From positions 19,713-83,712 of the forward strand of contig CAWITB010000053.1 in assembly GCA_963838885.1 (NCBI GenBank): 64,000 nt of DNA, given 5' to 3'. Numbering within the stretch: the stretch's first letter is position 1; each line of letters starts with the position of its first letter. Of the stretch, positions 9,186 through 18,458 are shown piece after piece. This DNA comes from JAICMB01 sp963838885 (GTDB lineage Bacteria > Acidobacteriota > Terriglobia > Bryobacterales > Bryobacteraceae). Under the pieces are notes generated by a model. That model worked only from the letters and a program-made list of their open reading frames with translations, was not told where the DNA came from and did not search any database. The translations under genes were made by a program, and so were the position numbers.

Positions 9186-10487
9186 GTCTTTTCGAGAGCA
9201 ACGTCCTACCCGGCGATGCGCCCGGGAAGCGGCCTTTGGCGGAGCGCATGCGGCCCAAATCGCTCGATGAGTTCGTGGGTCAGGAGCACATTCTCGCGCC
9301 CGGTAAGCCGCTGCGGATGCAGATCGAGCGCGACGAGCTCAGCTCCATGATCCTATGGGGACCGCCGGGCGTAGGCAAGACGACGCTGGCGCAACTGGTG
9401 GCGCGTCTGACGCGCTGCGATTTCGTGCCGTTCAGCGCGGTGCTGAGCGGAATCAAGGAAATCAAGACCGTCATGGCGGAAGCGGAGCGTAACCGCCGCA
9501 TGGGCCGGCGCACGGTCATTTTCGTCGACGAGATTCATCGCTTCAACAAGGCCCAGCAGGACGCATTTTTACCCTACGTGGAGCGCGGCGACGTGATTCT
9601 GATCGGCGCCACCACGGAGAATCCGTCCTTCGAGGTAATCGCGGCGCTGCTCTCGCGCGCTAAGGTCTACGCCTTGCGCCCGCTCACCGAAGACGAGATC
9701 GTGACGCTGTTGGAGCGCGCGCTTGGCGGTATTGGCGGTGCGCGGCTCCCCGGATCTGCTGCGGCAGATCGCCGTATATTCGAACGGCGACGCGCGCATC
9801 GCCTACAACGTCCTGGAACTCGCGACCGCGGCCGCACAGGAGGGGGAGATCACGCCCGCCAGCATCGAGGATGCGCTGCAGCGCAAGATGCTGCTGTACG
9901 ACAAGTCCGGCGAGGAACACTATAATCTGATCTCGGCGCTGCACAAATCGGTGCGCTCGAGCGACGTGGATGCATCGCTGTATTGGTTGGGCCGCATGCT
10001 GGCGGCGGGCGAGGACCGCTTGTATATCGCGCGCCGCCTGGTTCGCATGGCCATCGAAGATATTGGGCTGGCCGATCCGCGGGCGCTGGAGCAGGCCATC
10101 GCGGCGATGCAGACCGTTCATTTTCTAGGCGAGCCGGAGGGCGACCAGGCGCTGGCGCAGCTTGCGATCTATCTGGCGGCCGCGCCGAAATCGGACGCGG
10201 CATATCGCGCGCTGAACTCCGTGATGGAGGAGATTCAAACGCATCGCGCCGAACCAGTCCCGCTGCAGCTTCGCAATGCGCCGACGCGCGCCATGAAGGA
10301 TTGGGGATACGGCAAGGGCTATCGCCACGCGCATAATTTCGAGGACGCGGTAACGGACATGCAGTGCCTTCCCGATTCTCTGGCGGGACGGATCTTCTAT
10401 GAGCCGATGGAGCGAGGCGCGGAGCAGCGTCTCAAGGAACGGATCGAGGAACTGCGCCGGCGCCGCCAAAAACAGGCGCGAGAATGA
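9182..10487 (+). CDS. rarA: Replication-associated recombination protein RarA (frameshift)
   Basis: RarA (MgsA) is a clamp-loader-like AAA+ ATPase acting at stalled replication forks. The first frame (9182-~9725) has the N-terminus PLAERMRPKSLDEFVGQEH, Walker A GPPGVGKTT and Walker B IFVDEIHRFNKAQQDAF. The second frame (from ~9725) carries the sensor 2/lid part (YSNGDARIAYNVLELA) and the tetramerisation domain (EEHYNLISALHKSVRSSDVDASLYW cut short here; later DWGYGKGYRHAHN). The break falls in the linker after LLERAL, where a few residues also seem missing. Start is GTG, overlapping the methyltransferase stop. All domains are present, so the gene is probably functional in the organism. Confidence 0.9.
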
Positions 10488-10594
10488 GAGAGCCCGCGCG
10501 AGGGTACCACTAGCGGTTGAAGCGCGAGTACTACTTGAAAATGGTCCGTTGCTTCTATTGTCCCCGCGGCGCCTGTACGTCAATCTGAATTGTC

Positions 10595-10966
10595 ATGATT
10601 AATGGCATCGTTATGGGGGACAAGGCCTTGAACACGGCGAAACAAACAAATGAGCGTAGAGCATCGGACCGCTTCCCAATGGAGCGGGAGGTCCGGTACA
10701 AGATGGTAAGCCGCAAGACGAGCGATGCGACGGGCTCGGGCAAGACCGTGAACATGAGCAGCGGCGGCGTCCTGTTTACGACCGAAGGCTTGCTGGTTCC
10801 GGGAAAGCAGGTGGAGCTGGCCATAAGCTGGCCGGTGCAACTGGACAGCAAGGTGCCCTTAAAGCTGGTGGCGCGGGGGCGCGTGGTGCGCGCCGAAGAG
10901 GGTATGGCGGCGATCGAGATTCAGCAATACGAATTCCGCACGCAGGCGGGACAAGCGCACGCTTAG
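10595..10966 (+). CDS. PilZ-domain protein
   Basis: A 123-residue stand-alone PilZ protein. It has both halves of the cyclic-di-GMP-binding signature: the arginine-rich loop ERRASDRFPMEREVRY and the later NMSSGGVLF (consensus [D/N]xSxxG), followed by the beta-barrel. Such proteins read cyclic-di-GMP levels and control motility, polysaccharide export or pili. The first ATG is used; an internal ATG at 10613 is also possible. It is flanked by rarA and a convergent oxidoreductase, so its target pathway is not indicated. Confidence 0.85.
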   Translation: MINGIVMGDKALNTAKQTNERRASDRFPMEREVRYKMVSRKTSDATGSGKTVNMSSGGVLFTTEGLLVPGKQVELAISWPVQLDSKVPLKLVARGRVVRAEEGMAAIEIQQYEFRTQAGQAHA

Positions 10967-10979
10967 GATGCGCGGCGAG

Positions 10980-12074
10980 CTAGCGCCGCGCTGAAAACTG
11001 GCTCATCACGACGGCCTTCCCCGTTCGTATCGACTCTTTCGCGGCCTCGATGATCTCGATCACTCCGACGTTGATATCGATCGCCGTGAGGCCCTCTATG
11101 GGCTTGTTGTCGCGTATCGCGCTCACCATGTAAGCGATGGGCTCGGATTGATCGGCGGGCAGAGGCGCGGCGGGGATCTCCTGCGATTCCCGGCCCTTCT
11201 GCATAGTGGCCCCGGACTGCTTCATATAAATACTGCCGCCTTCGCCGCGGCGGGCGCCCACGCCGTATATCTCAAGATCCTGGAAACTGCGCGGCAAATC
11301 CCACGATGCCTCGAAAATGCCCACCGCGTTGGGATAGGACAGCATCAGATCGGCGTTGTCCTCCACCTTCGGGAACGTCTCCGGGCGCAGATGGTTCGCC
11401 TGCGCATACACTTTTTCGGGCCGGCCAAGATACCATAGACTCCACAGCGCGTTATAGCAGCCGAAATCCATCAGCGCGCCGGCCCCATTTTTCACGGGAT
11501 CGGTGAGCCAGGCGAAGAAATACTTATTGCGGGGGCCTTCGGATCCGGGACCGCCATGGCCCACGATGCCGTGAAGACGCCATACCTTGCCGATCGAGCC
11601 GGAATCGGCCTCCTTCTTGGCGGCGTAGTTCGATGGCCACCACGCCATCTGATAATTCGTCATCACTCGGACGTTATATTTGCGCGCGAGGTCGCGAATG
11701 GCGGCGGCATCATGGTACGTGGATGCCAGCGGCTTCTCGAACATGATGTTAATATGCCGCGGAGCGCACGCCTGGGCGATCTCGAGATGACGGTTATTTT
11801 CAACGAAAGCCCAAACGATGTCGGGCTTTTGCTCGTCGAGCATTTTGACGTAATCGCCGTAGTAGGTGACGTTGGCCCCGAGTTTCCTGGCCTCGGCGAC
11901 GAGCTCCGGGTTCGATTCCGCGATGGCGGTCAGCTTGGCCCCCCGCGCGTTCAGCATGTGCGGCAGGTGTCCCCAGACGTGCGAGTGCACCAGGCCGACG
12001 ACCGCGATCTTATACTCCTGGGCGCCGAGAGGGAGCATGAGTGGAAGGATCGCGGCCGCCAGCGCTTTGAACAT
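10980..12074 (-). CDS. Exported Gfo/Idh/MocA-family oxidoreductase
   Basis: A 364-residue NAD(P)-dependent oxidoreductase of the Gfo/Idh/MocA family, usually acting on sugars or sugar derivatives. After a probable signal peptide (MFKALAAAILPLMLPLGA) come the Rossmann strand YKIAVVGLVHSHVWGHL, the cofactor-site motif MFEKPLAST (consensus EKP) and a C-terminal alpha/beta domain (GALMDFGCYNALWSLWYLG). A secretion signal is unusual in the family at large but common in Acidobacteria and Planctomycetes, where periplasmic members act on polysaccharide-derived sugars. The glycine motif is degenerate (VGLVHSH). Confidence 0.85.
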   Translation of the reverse strand: MFKALAAAILPLMLPLGAQEYKIAVVGLVHSHVWGHLPHMLNARGAKLTAIAESNPELVAEARKLGANVTYYGDYVKMLDEQKPDIVWAFVENNRHLEIAQACAPRHINIMFEKPLASTYHDAAAIRDLARKYNVRVMTNYQMAWWPSNYAAKKEADSGSIGKVWRLHGIVGHGGPGSEGPRNKYFFAWLTDPVKNGAGALMDFGCYNALWSLWYLGRPEKVYAQANHLRPETFPKVEDNADLMLSYPNAVGIFEASWDLPRSFQDLEIYGVGARRGEGGSIYMKQSGATMQKGRESQEIPAAPLPADQSEPIAYMVSAIRDNKPIEGLTAIDINVGVIEIIEAAKESIRTGKAVVMSQFSARR

Positions 12075-12110
12075 TTGAGTGTTTCCTGTTTCCTAATTGG
12101 GTCAGTCCGG

Positions 12111-12359
12111 TCAGCGCCGGTCGCACTCCTCGGCGGCGCGCAGTTGCCGCATCGCCTCGTCGGTGGCGCGCATGGCATCGCGCTTGTGGCCGCAGAAATC
12201 ATGCGCGGAATGCTCCAGCTCGTTACGCGCTTCGCGCAGCGATTCGAGCGCGCCATGGATGCGAGAGTGGCGTTCCTGTGTAATCCCCGTTTGCGGCAGG
12301 CAAACGACACCCATTACGACCATCGCTGCCCAAGGCAGCAGGTTCAGTACGCGTTTCAT
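12111..12359 (-). CDS. Small exported helical protein
   Basis: An 82-residue protein with a signal peptide (MKRVLNLLPWAAMVVMGVVCLPQTG) and a mature amphipathic helical hairpin (HSRIHGALESLREARNEL, then HDFCGHKRDAMRATDEAM). I recognise the pattern of small secreted acidobacterial and proteobacterial proteins with a His-rich HDFxGHR-like turn, but no function is known. It lies 36 bp upstream of the oxidoreductase on the same strand and may share its transcript. Confidence 0.65.
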   Translation of the reverse strand: MKRVLNLLPWAAMVVMGVVCLPQTGITQERHSRIHGALESLREARNELEHSAHDFCGHKRDAMRATDEAMRQLRAAEECDRR

Positions 12360-12463
12360 ATCGATATCCCCTTCTGGTTCTGGTTTGGTACTGCTTCAGT
12401 GATTCTAATCGAAATCGCGGCGCGCGTGAGAGCGCGCATTCTGCTATCCTCAAACCGCGGAAC

Positions 12464-13309
12464 ATGGCGAGCGATTTGCCCGAGATCGACTTCCAGCGCT
12501 TCTGGCGGCGGCTGCAGCAATTAGGTCTCAACGCTTACGAAGCGCGCAGTTACCTGGTCCTCGTCGGGCACCCCAGGTTCAAGGCTTTGGAGCTTGCCGC
12601 GCGGGCCCACGTTCCTCGGCAGAAGATTTACGAAGTTCTGGACAGTCTTGTGGAAAAGGGATTTGCGCAGGTCGTCCAGGAGAAGACGAAATTGTTTTCG
12701 GCCGTCGAGCCCAGCCTGGCGATTCCAAGTTATTTGGCGAAGCGGGCGCAGGTGTTGCAGCAGGAATTCACGGACCAGGGCCGCATGGCGGGCGGTCTTA
12801 TCGAAGATCTGGCCGCTTCCTATTCGGAAGGGCAGGGCGGGCGCGGCACGCTCGACTTCTTACGCATCGTGAGCGACCCCGGGCAGACAGCGCTGCAATA
12901 CCGCAAGATGCTGTCGGAAGTGCGGCGCGAATATCTCGAATTTTCGCGTCCGCCGCACGCCGTCGATCCGCTTGACGAACAGCTCGTCAAGAGCGCGCGG
13001 GAACGCGGCGTATCCTGCCGGCTACTAATCGAATCGGGTACGCTCGACGAGGCGCACCGCCAACGTCTCGAAGAATACGCAATGAACGGAGTGGAAGTGC
13101 GGCAGGCCGCCTCGCTGCCTCTGAAGCTGGCGTTATTCGACGGCGAGCGGGGATTAATCGCATTGCTTGATCCGGTGATCACGAAACCGTCGTGGACTTC
13201 CGTCGTGTTTGAACACGCCGGCCTGGGCGAGGCCATGAAGGGCCTGTTTGAAAATTACTGGAAAGGCTCGGAAGCGAGCCGCAACGCCTCGGCGGGAAAG
13301 CTGTTGTAG
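12464..13309 (+). CDS. TrmB-family transcriptional regulator
   Basis: A 281-residue regulator. Residues ~12-75 form the TrmB winged helix (LQQLGLNAYEARSYLVLV, then AHVPRQKIYEVLDSLVEKGF), the domain that contacts DNA. The rest, from ~120, resembles the sugar-binding/phospholipase-D-like C-terminal part of longer TrmB proteins (YRKMLSEVRREYLEF, RGVSCRLLIESGTLD). It is divergent from the exported small protein and oxidoreductase, a position that fits control of that pair, but this is an inference. Ligand unknown. Confidence 0.8.
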   Translation: MASDLPEIDFQRFWRRLQQLGLNAYEARSYLVLVGHPRFKALELAARAHVPRQKIYEVLDSLVEKGFAQVVQEKTKLFSAVEPSLAIPSYLAKRAQVLQQEFTDQGRMAGGLIEDLAASYSEGQGGRGTLDFLRIVSDPGQTALQYRKMLSEVRREYLEFSRPPHAVDPLDEQLVKSARERGVSCRLLIESGTLDEAHRQRLEEYAMNGVEVRQAASLPLKLALFDGERGLIALLDPVITKPSWTSVVFEHAGLGEAMKGLFENYWKGSEASRNASAGKLL

Positions 13310-13323
13310 ACGCGCATCGCTTC

Positions 13324-14289
13324 CTAGCTTGTCTTATGCGCGTGGAGCTCCCGCTCCGCGGCGGCGATTCGCTCCCGCATCGCGGAGCTGAAGCGGCTGG
13401 CGGCTAGCGCGGCGAGCGCCGCCGCGGCCAAGTCGTCTGTGCCCAGGCCATGCGCGCCTTTTGACACGATTGATAGGAGGAATTCGGCGGATTCGGAAAG
13501 CGGGGATGCGCCGAAGGATGGGAGCAGCGCATGGCGCGCCTCCGGCGGCAGCGGCCGATGCCAAAATTCGATCGCCAACTGGAGACCTTGCTGCTCGCGC
13601 GATTGCGCCAGCGCCGCGGCCGCTTCCAGCCGCACGTCTGGATCGCTCGCCTTCAAGAATCGGCCGATAAACTGGACCGATTCTTTTGGCTCCAGGCCAA
13701 GCAGCGCGGCGAAACACTGCCCGGTGACCTCCGGCTCGCGGTCGCCCAACATCGCTTTGAGCCGTAGCAGCAGAGCGCCTTCGGGCCGGCCGAGCTGCGC
13801 GATCGCGATCGCGGCGTCGATGCGGACCGGCTTTTCGGCGTCGGCCAGAGCGTCGGCGAGATGCATCAGGATTTCAAGATCGTCAAGGTGGCAATCGACG
13901 AGCGCCAGGGCGCAAGCGCCTCGCAGAGCCGTGGCCGAATCTTCGCGGCCGCCCCACACCGGCTCGAGCTGCACATGCGAGATGCCGCGCAGAAACACCG
14001 CGGGGCCGCGATGCCCGAGGTCCTTCAGCGCTTTTGCAATGGCGTTCTTCGCCCAGCATTGCGGATCGGTTTTCACGGGGTCGATGAGGAAGCGGTCGAA
14101 TGCGGCGAGCAGGTCCGGCGCGAGTTCTGCCAATTGCAATTCGGCGGCAATGGCGGCGGCTTTCGAGACGAAATAATTATTGCGATCCTGGAGAGCCTTG
14201 CGGAGCTGCTCGATAGCGGCCGCCTTATCAGCCGCCTGCCGCAGACTATCCAGGCATTTCAATTTCTGGTCGAAAGCCTGCTTGGTCAT
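13324..14289 (-). CDS. HEAT-repeat protein
   Basis: A 321-residue, all-helical protein built from roughly eight HEAT-like repeats; clear units include VRIDAAIAIAQLGRPEGALL and VRLEAAAALAQSREQQ. HEAT solenoids bind other proteins; no enzymatic motif is present. It is convergent with the TrmB regulator. Role not predictable. Confidence 0.75.
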   Translation of the reverse strand: MTKQAFDQKLKCLDSLRQAADKAAAIEQLRKALQDRNNYFVSKAAAIAAELQLAELAPDLLAAFDRFLIDPVKTDPQCWAKNAIAKALKDLGHRGPAVFLRGISHVQLEPVWGGREDSATALRGACALALVDCHLDDLEILMHLADALADAEKPVRIDAAIAIAQLGRPEGALLLRLKAMLGDREPEVTGQCFAALLGLEPKESVQFIGRFLKASDPDVRLEAAAALAQSREQQGLQLAIEFWHRPLPPEARHALLPSFGASPLSESAEFLLSIVSKGAHGLGTDDLAAAALAALAASRFSSAMRERIAAAERELHAHKTS

Positions 14290-14345
14290 TTTTTTTAGCG
14301 GCGCGACGACTTAGCTGAGGTAAGATTCAGTAGAAAGGAAAACCA

Positions 14346-14504
14346 ATGCTTATTATCCTGCTGATCGTCATTTTGTTGTTAATCGGCGGAGGCGGAGGAT
14401 ATTACGGCTACGGCCGCTGGGGTTACGGGGGCGGGGCGGGAATCGGGTTAGGCACAATCATCGTGATTCTCATCATCGCCTATCTTTTGGGACTTTTCCG
14501 CTAG
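14346..14504 (+). CDS. 52-residue Gly/Tyr-rich membrane peptide
   Basis: A short gene with a good ribosome-binding site (AAAGGAAAA upstream of the ATG at 14346). The product has a hydrophobic N-terminal helix (MLIILLIVILLLIGGGGGYY), a Gly-Tyr-Arg-Trp linker (GYGRWGYGGG) and a second hydrophobic helix (TIIVILIIAYLLGLF). This two-helix hairpin resembles DUF3309-type small proteins that are widespread and of unknown function. Confidence 0.6.
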   Translation: MLIILLIVILLLIGGGGGYYGYGRWGYGGGAGIGLGTIIVILIIAYLLGLFR

Positions 14505-14657
14505 CGGGTAGCACTTTCAGCTAGCGGGTCGGGGCTTTTCCGGCAGCCCGCTTGATGGCCATTAGCAGCGGCCGGACCTCCATTGCGGCGGTCCGGCTTG
14601 CGATAAGATTGGTACCTGCTTCGGACATGATGTTGATTTCACTAACACGGGGGGCGG

Positions 14658-15437
14658 ATGAAGTACTACATTAGCCGCGGCGGACAACAGTACGGGCCCT
14701 ATGCGCTGGCCGATCTTCAGAACATGCTGGCGCAGGGCCAAGTTGCGGCGAACGATCTGGCGTGGGGAGAAGGGATGCCGGAATGGCTGCCCCTTTCGCA
14801 GGTATTGGGAAGCGCGGCGGGCTCGACGCCCGCGCCGCAGCCATATGCGCCGGCCGCGCCCCAACACCCTCCGCAACAAACGCCGCAACAGGCGCAGTAT
14901 CAGCCACCGCAGGCGCAATACGGCGCGCCGCCATATAATCCGAATCCGGCGTATAACGCATACGCAACGCCCACGCCTGGAGCCGGTCCAGCGCCGCCCT
15001 CGCTGCACTGGGCATTGGTTTTGATTCTGACGATTGTGACGTGCGGCATTTTTGGCCTGGTATGGGCTTTTGTCGAGGCTAATTTTGTTAAGAAGCTCGA
15101 TCCCAAGAGCAAGGCGATCCTGTTTTTCGCTCTTGTCGTTTTGTGCGCTTGCGCAAATTGGGCCCTGGCCTTCATGATTTTCGGCGCGCTACGGTCCGGA
15201 GGCCTGGGCGCGGCATCCGGCATTAGGGCACTTTCGAACATTATCGCAATCGCAAGCTGGGTTTTATACCTCATCGCGGTGTATGGCATGAAAAGCTCGC
15301 TCGAGAACTACTACAACAGCGTCGAGCCGATCGGTCTGCGTTTGAACGGCGTGATGGTGTTCTTTTTCGCGATCTTTTATTTCCAGTATCATTTCACGCG
15401 CATTGCCCAATGGAAACAGACGGGCCGATTAGCATGA
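14658..15437 (+). CDS. GYF_2-domain membrane protein (first of tandem pair)
   Basis: A 259-residue protein. Residues 1-50 form a GYF_2 domain (MKYYISRGGQQYGPYALADL, then WGEGMPEWLPLSQVL), a fold that binds proline-rich peptides. A Pro/Gln/Tyr-rich linker (~55-115) may be an intramolecular or partner ligand. The last ~140 residues hold four hydrophobic helices, including a DUF4234-like end (YYNSVEPIGLRLNGVMVFFF). The protein should sit in the inner membrane with the GYF domain in the cytoplasm. It is followed 25 bp later by a paralogue. Confidence 0.82.
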   Translation: MKYYISRGGQQYGPYALADLQNMLAQGQVAANDLAWGEGMPEWLPLSQVLGSAAGSTPAPQPYAPAAPQHPPQQTPQQAQYQPPQAQYGAPPYNPNPAYNAYATPTPGAGPAPPSLHWALVLILTIVTCGIFGLVWAFVEANFVKKLDPKSKAILFFALVVLCACANWALAFMIFGALRSGGLGAASGIRALSNIIAIASWVLYLIAVYGMKSSLENYYNSVEPIGLRLNGVMVFFFAIFYFQYHFTRIAQWKQTGRLA

Positions 15438-15462
15438 CGCGCATGAAGCGGGGCGGGTCGGC

Positions 15463-16245
15463 ATGAAATACTACTTGAGCCGCGCGGGCCGGCAGTACGG
15501 GCCGTATACGCTCGAAGATCTGCGCAACATGAGCGCACAAGGTTTGATCGATGCGATGAACGATGTGGCGTGGGCCGAGGGTATGCCCTCGTGGGTTCCG
15601 GTGGGTGAGGTGTTGGGTGGAGCCGCGGCGCTGGTCGCGCAGCTACCCGCGGCGTATTCCGCGCCGGCGCAGCCATACTCACCGCCCGGGCCGCAGTCGG
15701 GGGTTCCCGTTTACGGGGGAGGCGCGGCCGCGTATGGCGCGGCAGCCGCGCCGGCGTACAATGCAACATATGCCCCGCAGCCAAGCGCCGCGGGACCCAT
15801 ACCCCCGAACCTGCATTGGGGCGTAGTTCTTTTGCTGGCCTGCGTCACCGGCGTGTTCGGACTGATTTGGGTATTCATCCAGGCCAACTTCGTCAAGAAA
15901 ATCGATCCGGCGAGCACGGCGCGAAAGTTGTACGGCGTCGCCATGCTCGCGTTTCCGGCGGCCCTGGTGCTTTTTTTCGTACTTGTGTTTGGGGTCAGCC
16001 CGGCCGGCCGCGCGCTTATAATGGCTCCCGCTGGACTGATCCTTTTCGCGGGCTACTTCGTGGCGCTCGCGTGCATCATTACGGGACATTTCAGCATGCG
16101 CCGGTCGATCCAAAACTACTACAACACGGTCGAGCCGATCGGGCTGCGGCTGGATGGCGTGATGACGTTTTTTTTTAATATCCTGTACTTCCAATATCAT
16201 TTCTCGCGCATCGCGAACTGGAAGACCACGGGACGCCTCTATTAG
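15463..16245 (+). CDS. GYF_2-domain membrane protein (second of tandem pair)
   Basis: A 260-residue paralogue of the preceding gene with the same order: GYF_2 domain (MKYYLSRAGRQYGPYTLEDL), a proline/alanine/tyrosine-rich linker, and a membrane part ending YYNTVEPIGLRLDGVMTFFF. The membrane ends are the best-conserved parts between the pair; linkers differ. The tandem layout indicates an old local duplication. It ends 4 bp into the convergent DUF1275 gene. Confidence 0.82.
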   Translation: MKYYLSRAGRQYGPYTLEDLRNMSAQGLIDAMNDVAWAEGMPSWVPVGEVLGGAAALVAQLPAAYSAPAQPYSPPGPQSGVPVYGGGAAAYGAAAAPAYNATYAPQPSAAGPIPPNLHWGVVLLLACVTGVFGLIWVFIQANFVKKIDPASTARKLYGVAMLAFPAALVLFFVLVFGVSPAGRALIMAPAGLILFAGYFVALACIITGHFSMRRSIQNYYNTVEPIGLRLDGVMTFFFNILYFQYHFSRIANWKTTGRLY

Positions 16246-17051
16246 TGGGCCGAATCGCTCTCGACCGCTTCGTCGGCGGCTGCCACCGGGCGGACAACGT
16301 CGACCACGACGGCCACGACCAGGATAGCCATCGGCGCAAGGAGCGATAGAAGCGCAAAACGCTCCTCAGCGAAGACTCCGCACACTGCCCCGGCAAAGAA
16401 CCCGGTCCACAGGCCGGCCGTAAGCGCGGCGTGCTGCACAGACTTCCGGCGGGGAGAGAGGCGCAGGACGCGGCGCAGACGATGCGGGAACCGATGCCTC
16501 ATGCGATCGTAAAACCAGAACGAATAATCGACGGCCGCTTCGGAGAATTTGGAAAGCGATCCGGTCAGATAGGTCGTGTAGACGCGCAGTCCGTTGATGC
16601 GGGTGACGGTTACCGTCTGCATTCCCATTGCGGCGGCGGGCAGGGCCAGCATCGCGTAGGCGACCCAAGGCGCGGGAGCTTGCAACTCGCCATTGGCGCC
16701 CAGATAGCGCGAGCCTGCCACGATGAAGCAGGCGAGAAGAACCAGCTCGGTTATCAACGCGACCGAGAACGAAGAATGGAAGCCGCGGCGGCGGGCGATT
16801 TTGGTGGTAGCGGCGCTGTATAGCAGCCCCGCGATGAACGGCAGGATCGGCCAGCCATGGTAGAACGCGTCTTGCCATTTCGATTCCGCGATACTGTCGG
16901 CGAAACCGGCCGTGTTGCCGGTCATGTGGCTGGAATAGACGTGATAGAGCACCAGCCAACTGACAACATCGACGAAGCCGGCGGCCCAGGCCATCGACAC
17001 GGCCAGGAATGCTTTGGGGTGGGCGGCGAGCGGATTCGAGGCCGGCGTCAT
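16242..17051 (-). CDS. DUF1275 (YoaK-like) membrane protein
   Basis: A 269-residue membrane protein with about six hydrophobic segments. The DUF1275 hallmarks are AAGFVDVVSWLVLYHVYSSH plus MTGNTAGFA near the N-terminus, and MGMQTVTVTRINGLRVYTTYL in the middle. Members are often annotated as possible permeases, without proof. It overlaps the end of the second GYF gene by 4 bp (tail to tail) and lies just downstream of the Mut7-C gene on the same strand. Confidence 0.87.
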   Translation of the reverse strand: MTPASNPLAAHPKAFLAVSMAWAAGFVDVVSWLVLYHVYSSHMTGNTAGFADSIAESKWQDAFYHGWPILPFIAGLLYSAATTKIARRRGFHSSFSVALITELVLLACFIVAGSRYLGANGELQAPAPWVAYAMLALPAAAMGMQTVTVTRINGLRVYTTYLTGSLSKFSEAAVDYSFWFYDRMRHRFPHRLRRVLRLSPRRKSVQHAALTAGLWTGFFAGAVCGVFAEERFALLSLLAPMAILVVAVVVDVVRPVAAADEAVESDSAH

Positions 17052-17060
17052 CGGGAGCGA

Positions 17061-17816
17061 TTACTCGGGGGCTTGTTGCAGCGCGGAGATCGAGCGTCGC
17101 ATACGGTCGTAATGCGATCCTTTCCAATACGCGCGCCCGCATTGCGGGCAGTCCTGGAACTCGTGGTGCAATTCGGCCGCGCGCGTCGGAACGCGATCGC
17201 GAACCCGGTCCAGCGAGACAGGCTGCAATACGCCGTTGCACGCCAGGCAGCGGGTAAAAGGGCGGATGCGGCGCGCCAGATCGAAGCGTTGTACGATGGC
17301 GGCGGCCTGCAGGCGGCTGTCCGTTTCGCGTACCCAGTAACCGCGCGTTACGGCCGCGCGCTTCAGAAGTCCGCGGTCGCGCGTCAGAAGGATGCGATGG
17401 CTGGCGGCGCAGACGGCAGCAATCTCCGCGTCGGTGGCGCAACTGCGATAGAGCGTGTCGAAGCCGAGCATGCGCAAATAGGCGGCGAGCTTGCCGAGGT
17501 GTACATCGAGGATGAAGGTCGGGTCGCGCAACGGCTCGGGCCGGACACGAAGCTGCGGAGCGATATCGATCGACTCGAACATCGGATAGACGGCGATGCG
17601 ATCGTGGTCGCGGACGAGGTACGAGAAATCGACGGACTCGCCGTTGGCGAGGATGAGGTCGATCTCGGAGTGGGGCACACCGAAACTCTCGATCATGTCT
17701 TTGACCGAGGACGACGCGTGAAAGGCGCGCTCCAATGTCGCCTGACGCTGGTGCGGCGGGAGATGATCGTTCAACTCGGCGTAGAAGCGAAAGGCGGCGC
17801 GCGATGGCCCGGCCAC
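17061..17816 (-). CDS. Mut7-C RNase with N-terminal ubiquitin-like domain
   Basis: A 251-residue protein. Residues ~1-80 form a ubiquitin/ThiS-like beta-grasp (AAFRFYAELNDHLPP ... VDFSYLVRDHDRIAVYP). The rest is a Mut7-C domain, a PIN-fold RNase: TFILDVHLGKLAAYLRMLGF, RILLTRDRGLLKR and a zinc ribbon with two Cys pairs (CLACNG and CPQCGRAYWKGSHYDRM). Stand-alone bacterial versions have no assigned RNA target. The first 21 codons belong to the 366-bp segment that is repeated at 21866-22230; only this copy has the full gene. Confidence 0.9.
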   Translation of the reverse strand: MAGPSRAAFRFYAELNDHLPPHQRQATLERAFHASSSVKDMIESFGVPHSEIDLILANGESVDFSYLVRDHDRIAVYPMFESIDIAPQLRVRPEPLRDPTFILDVHLGKLAAYLRMLGFDTLYRSCATDAEIAAVCAASHRILLTRDRGLLKRAAVTRGYWVRETDSRLQAAAIVQRFDLARRIRPFTRCLACNGVLQPVSLDRVRDRVPTRAAELHHEFQDCPQCGRAYWKGSHYDRMRRSISALQQAPE

Positions 17817-18119
17817 ACGCCCATGTTAGCGCCGCTTCCTTTTAGCGTCCTACTGTCCGACTCGAATAACGCGTTTGCGGGCGAGGAAAATCCGCCGATG
17901 GTGATGACGACAACTTGATCCCCGTTCGGGACCGCTTCCGGCACGCGCACGTTCAACTGGTATAAGCCGGCGTTACCGGGAACCAACTCCGGCGTAAAGA
18001 ATGTCGGCTGCGTCCACGGCGATTCCTCCGAACGAGACGGTAACTGGGGCATTAACCTGCGCGGCGGCACCGGGGATATCGCCGGGCTGGGCGGGGGTTG
18101 AAGCCGGCGCCCGAGGTCA
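17754..18119. repeat. 366-bp direct repeat, copy 1
   Basis: This segment is nearly identical to 21866-22230 in the same orientation, with a handful of substitutions and 1-2 base indels. It contains the first codons of the Mut7-C gene, the intergenic space and the 3' end of a TIGR03437-type secreted protein gene. Homology begins at CGGCGGGAGATGATCG and ends at CGCCCGAGGTCA. The copies bracket ~3.75 kb of IS and defence-like DNA. Confidence 0.93.
17850..18119 (-). pseudogene. TIGR03437-type C-terminal domain remnant, copy 1
   Basis: Read on the minus strand this encodes the end of a secreted beta-sandwich domain typical of Solibacter proteins: VPGNAGLYQLNVRVPEAVPN followed by GDQVVVITIGGFSSPANA. 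Indels relative to copy 2 shift the last residues off frame, and the upstream part of the gene is missing because IS630-like sequence starts right after the repeat ends. It is a truncated, broken copy. Confidence 0.8.
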
Positions 18120-18150
18120 TGCCGATGTCGACCCACCATACAACAGCTAC

Positions 18151-18458
18151 TGCCGGAAGCAACTGAGCGCTTCTTACGGACCAGAAATGGCCCGCGAACT
18201 CTGGGATTGCTTCACCATCCACTATACACCCACGTATGGAAGTTAGCTCAACGAGGCGGAGATCGAAATCGGAATCTTCGCGCGGCAATGCTTGCGCCGC
18301 AGGAGAATCCCCGACCTCAAGACCCTCCGCCGAGAGGCGCATGCCTGGAATCGCAGAATGAATCGCGATCGCATCAAGATCAACTGGAAGTTCGATCGAA
18401 AGCCGCCCGCCGGAAGTTCGGTTATAAAAGCAAAGCCTTTAGACGGTCAAAGACTTAG
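18151..18458 (+). pseudogene. IS630-family transposase, C-terminal remnant
   Basis: The conserved end of an IS630 (Tc1/mariner-like) transposase is visible: YGPEMARELWDCFTIHYTPT, then LNEAEIEIGIFARQCL and RRIPDLKTLRREAHAWNRRM ending in INWKFDRK and ARRKFGYKSKAF. The glutamate of the DDE triad lies in LNEAEIEI. The usual tryptophan before LNEAE is replaced by TAG (18244-18246), and a frameshift near 18415 displaces the tail. The N-terminal two thirds are absent, so this is dead. Confidence 0.85.

Noticed and set aside
16857..17918. 353-codon plus-strand frame across DUF1275 and Mut7-C genes
   Set aside because: Both minus-strand genes have clear families; this frame has none.
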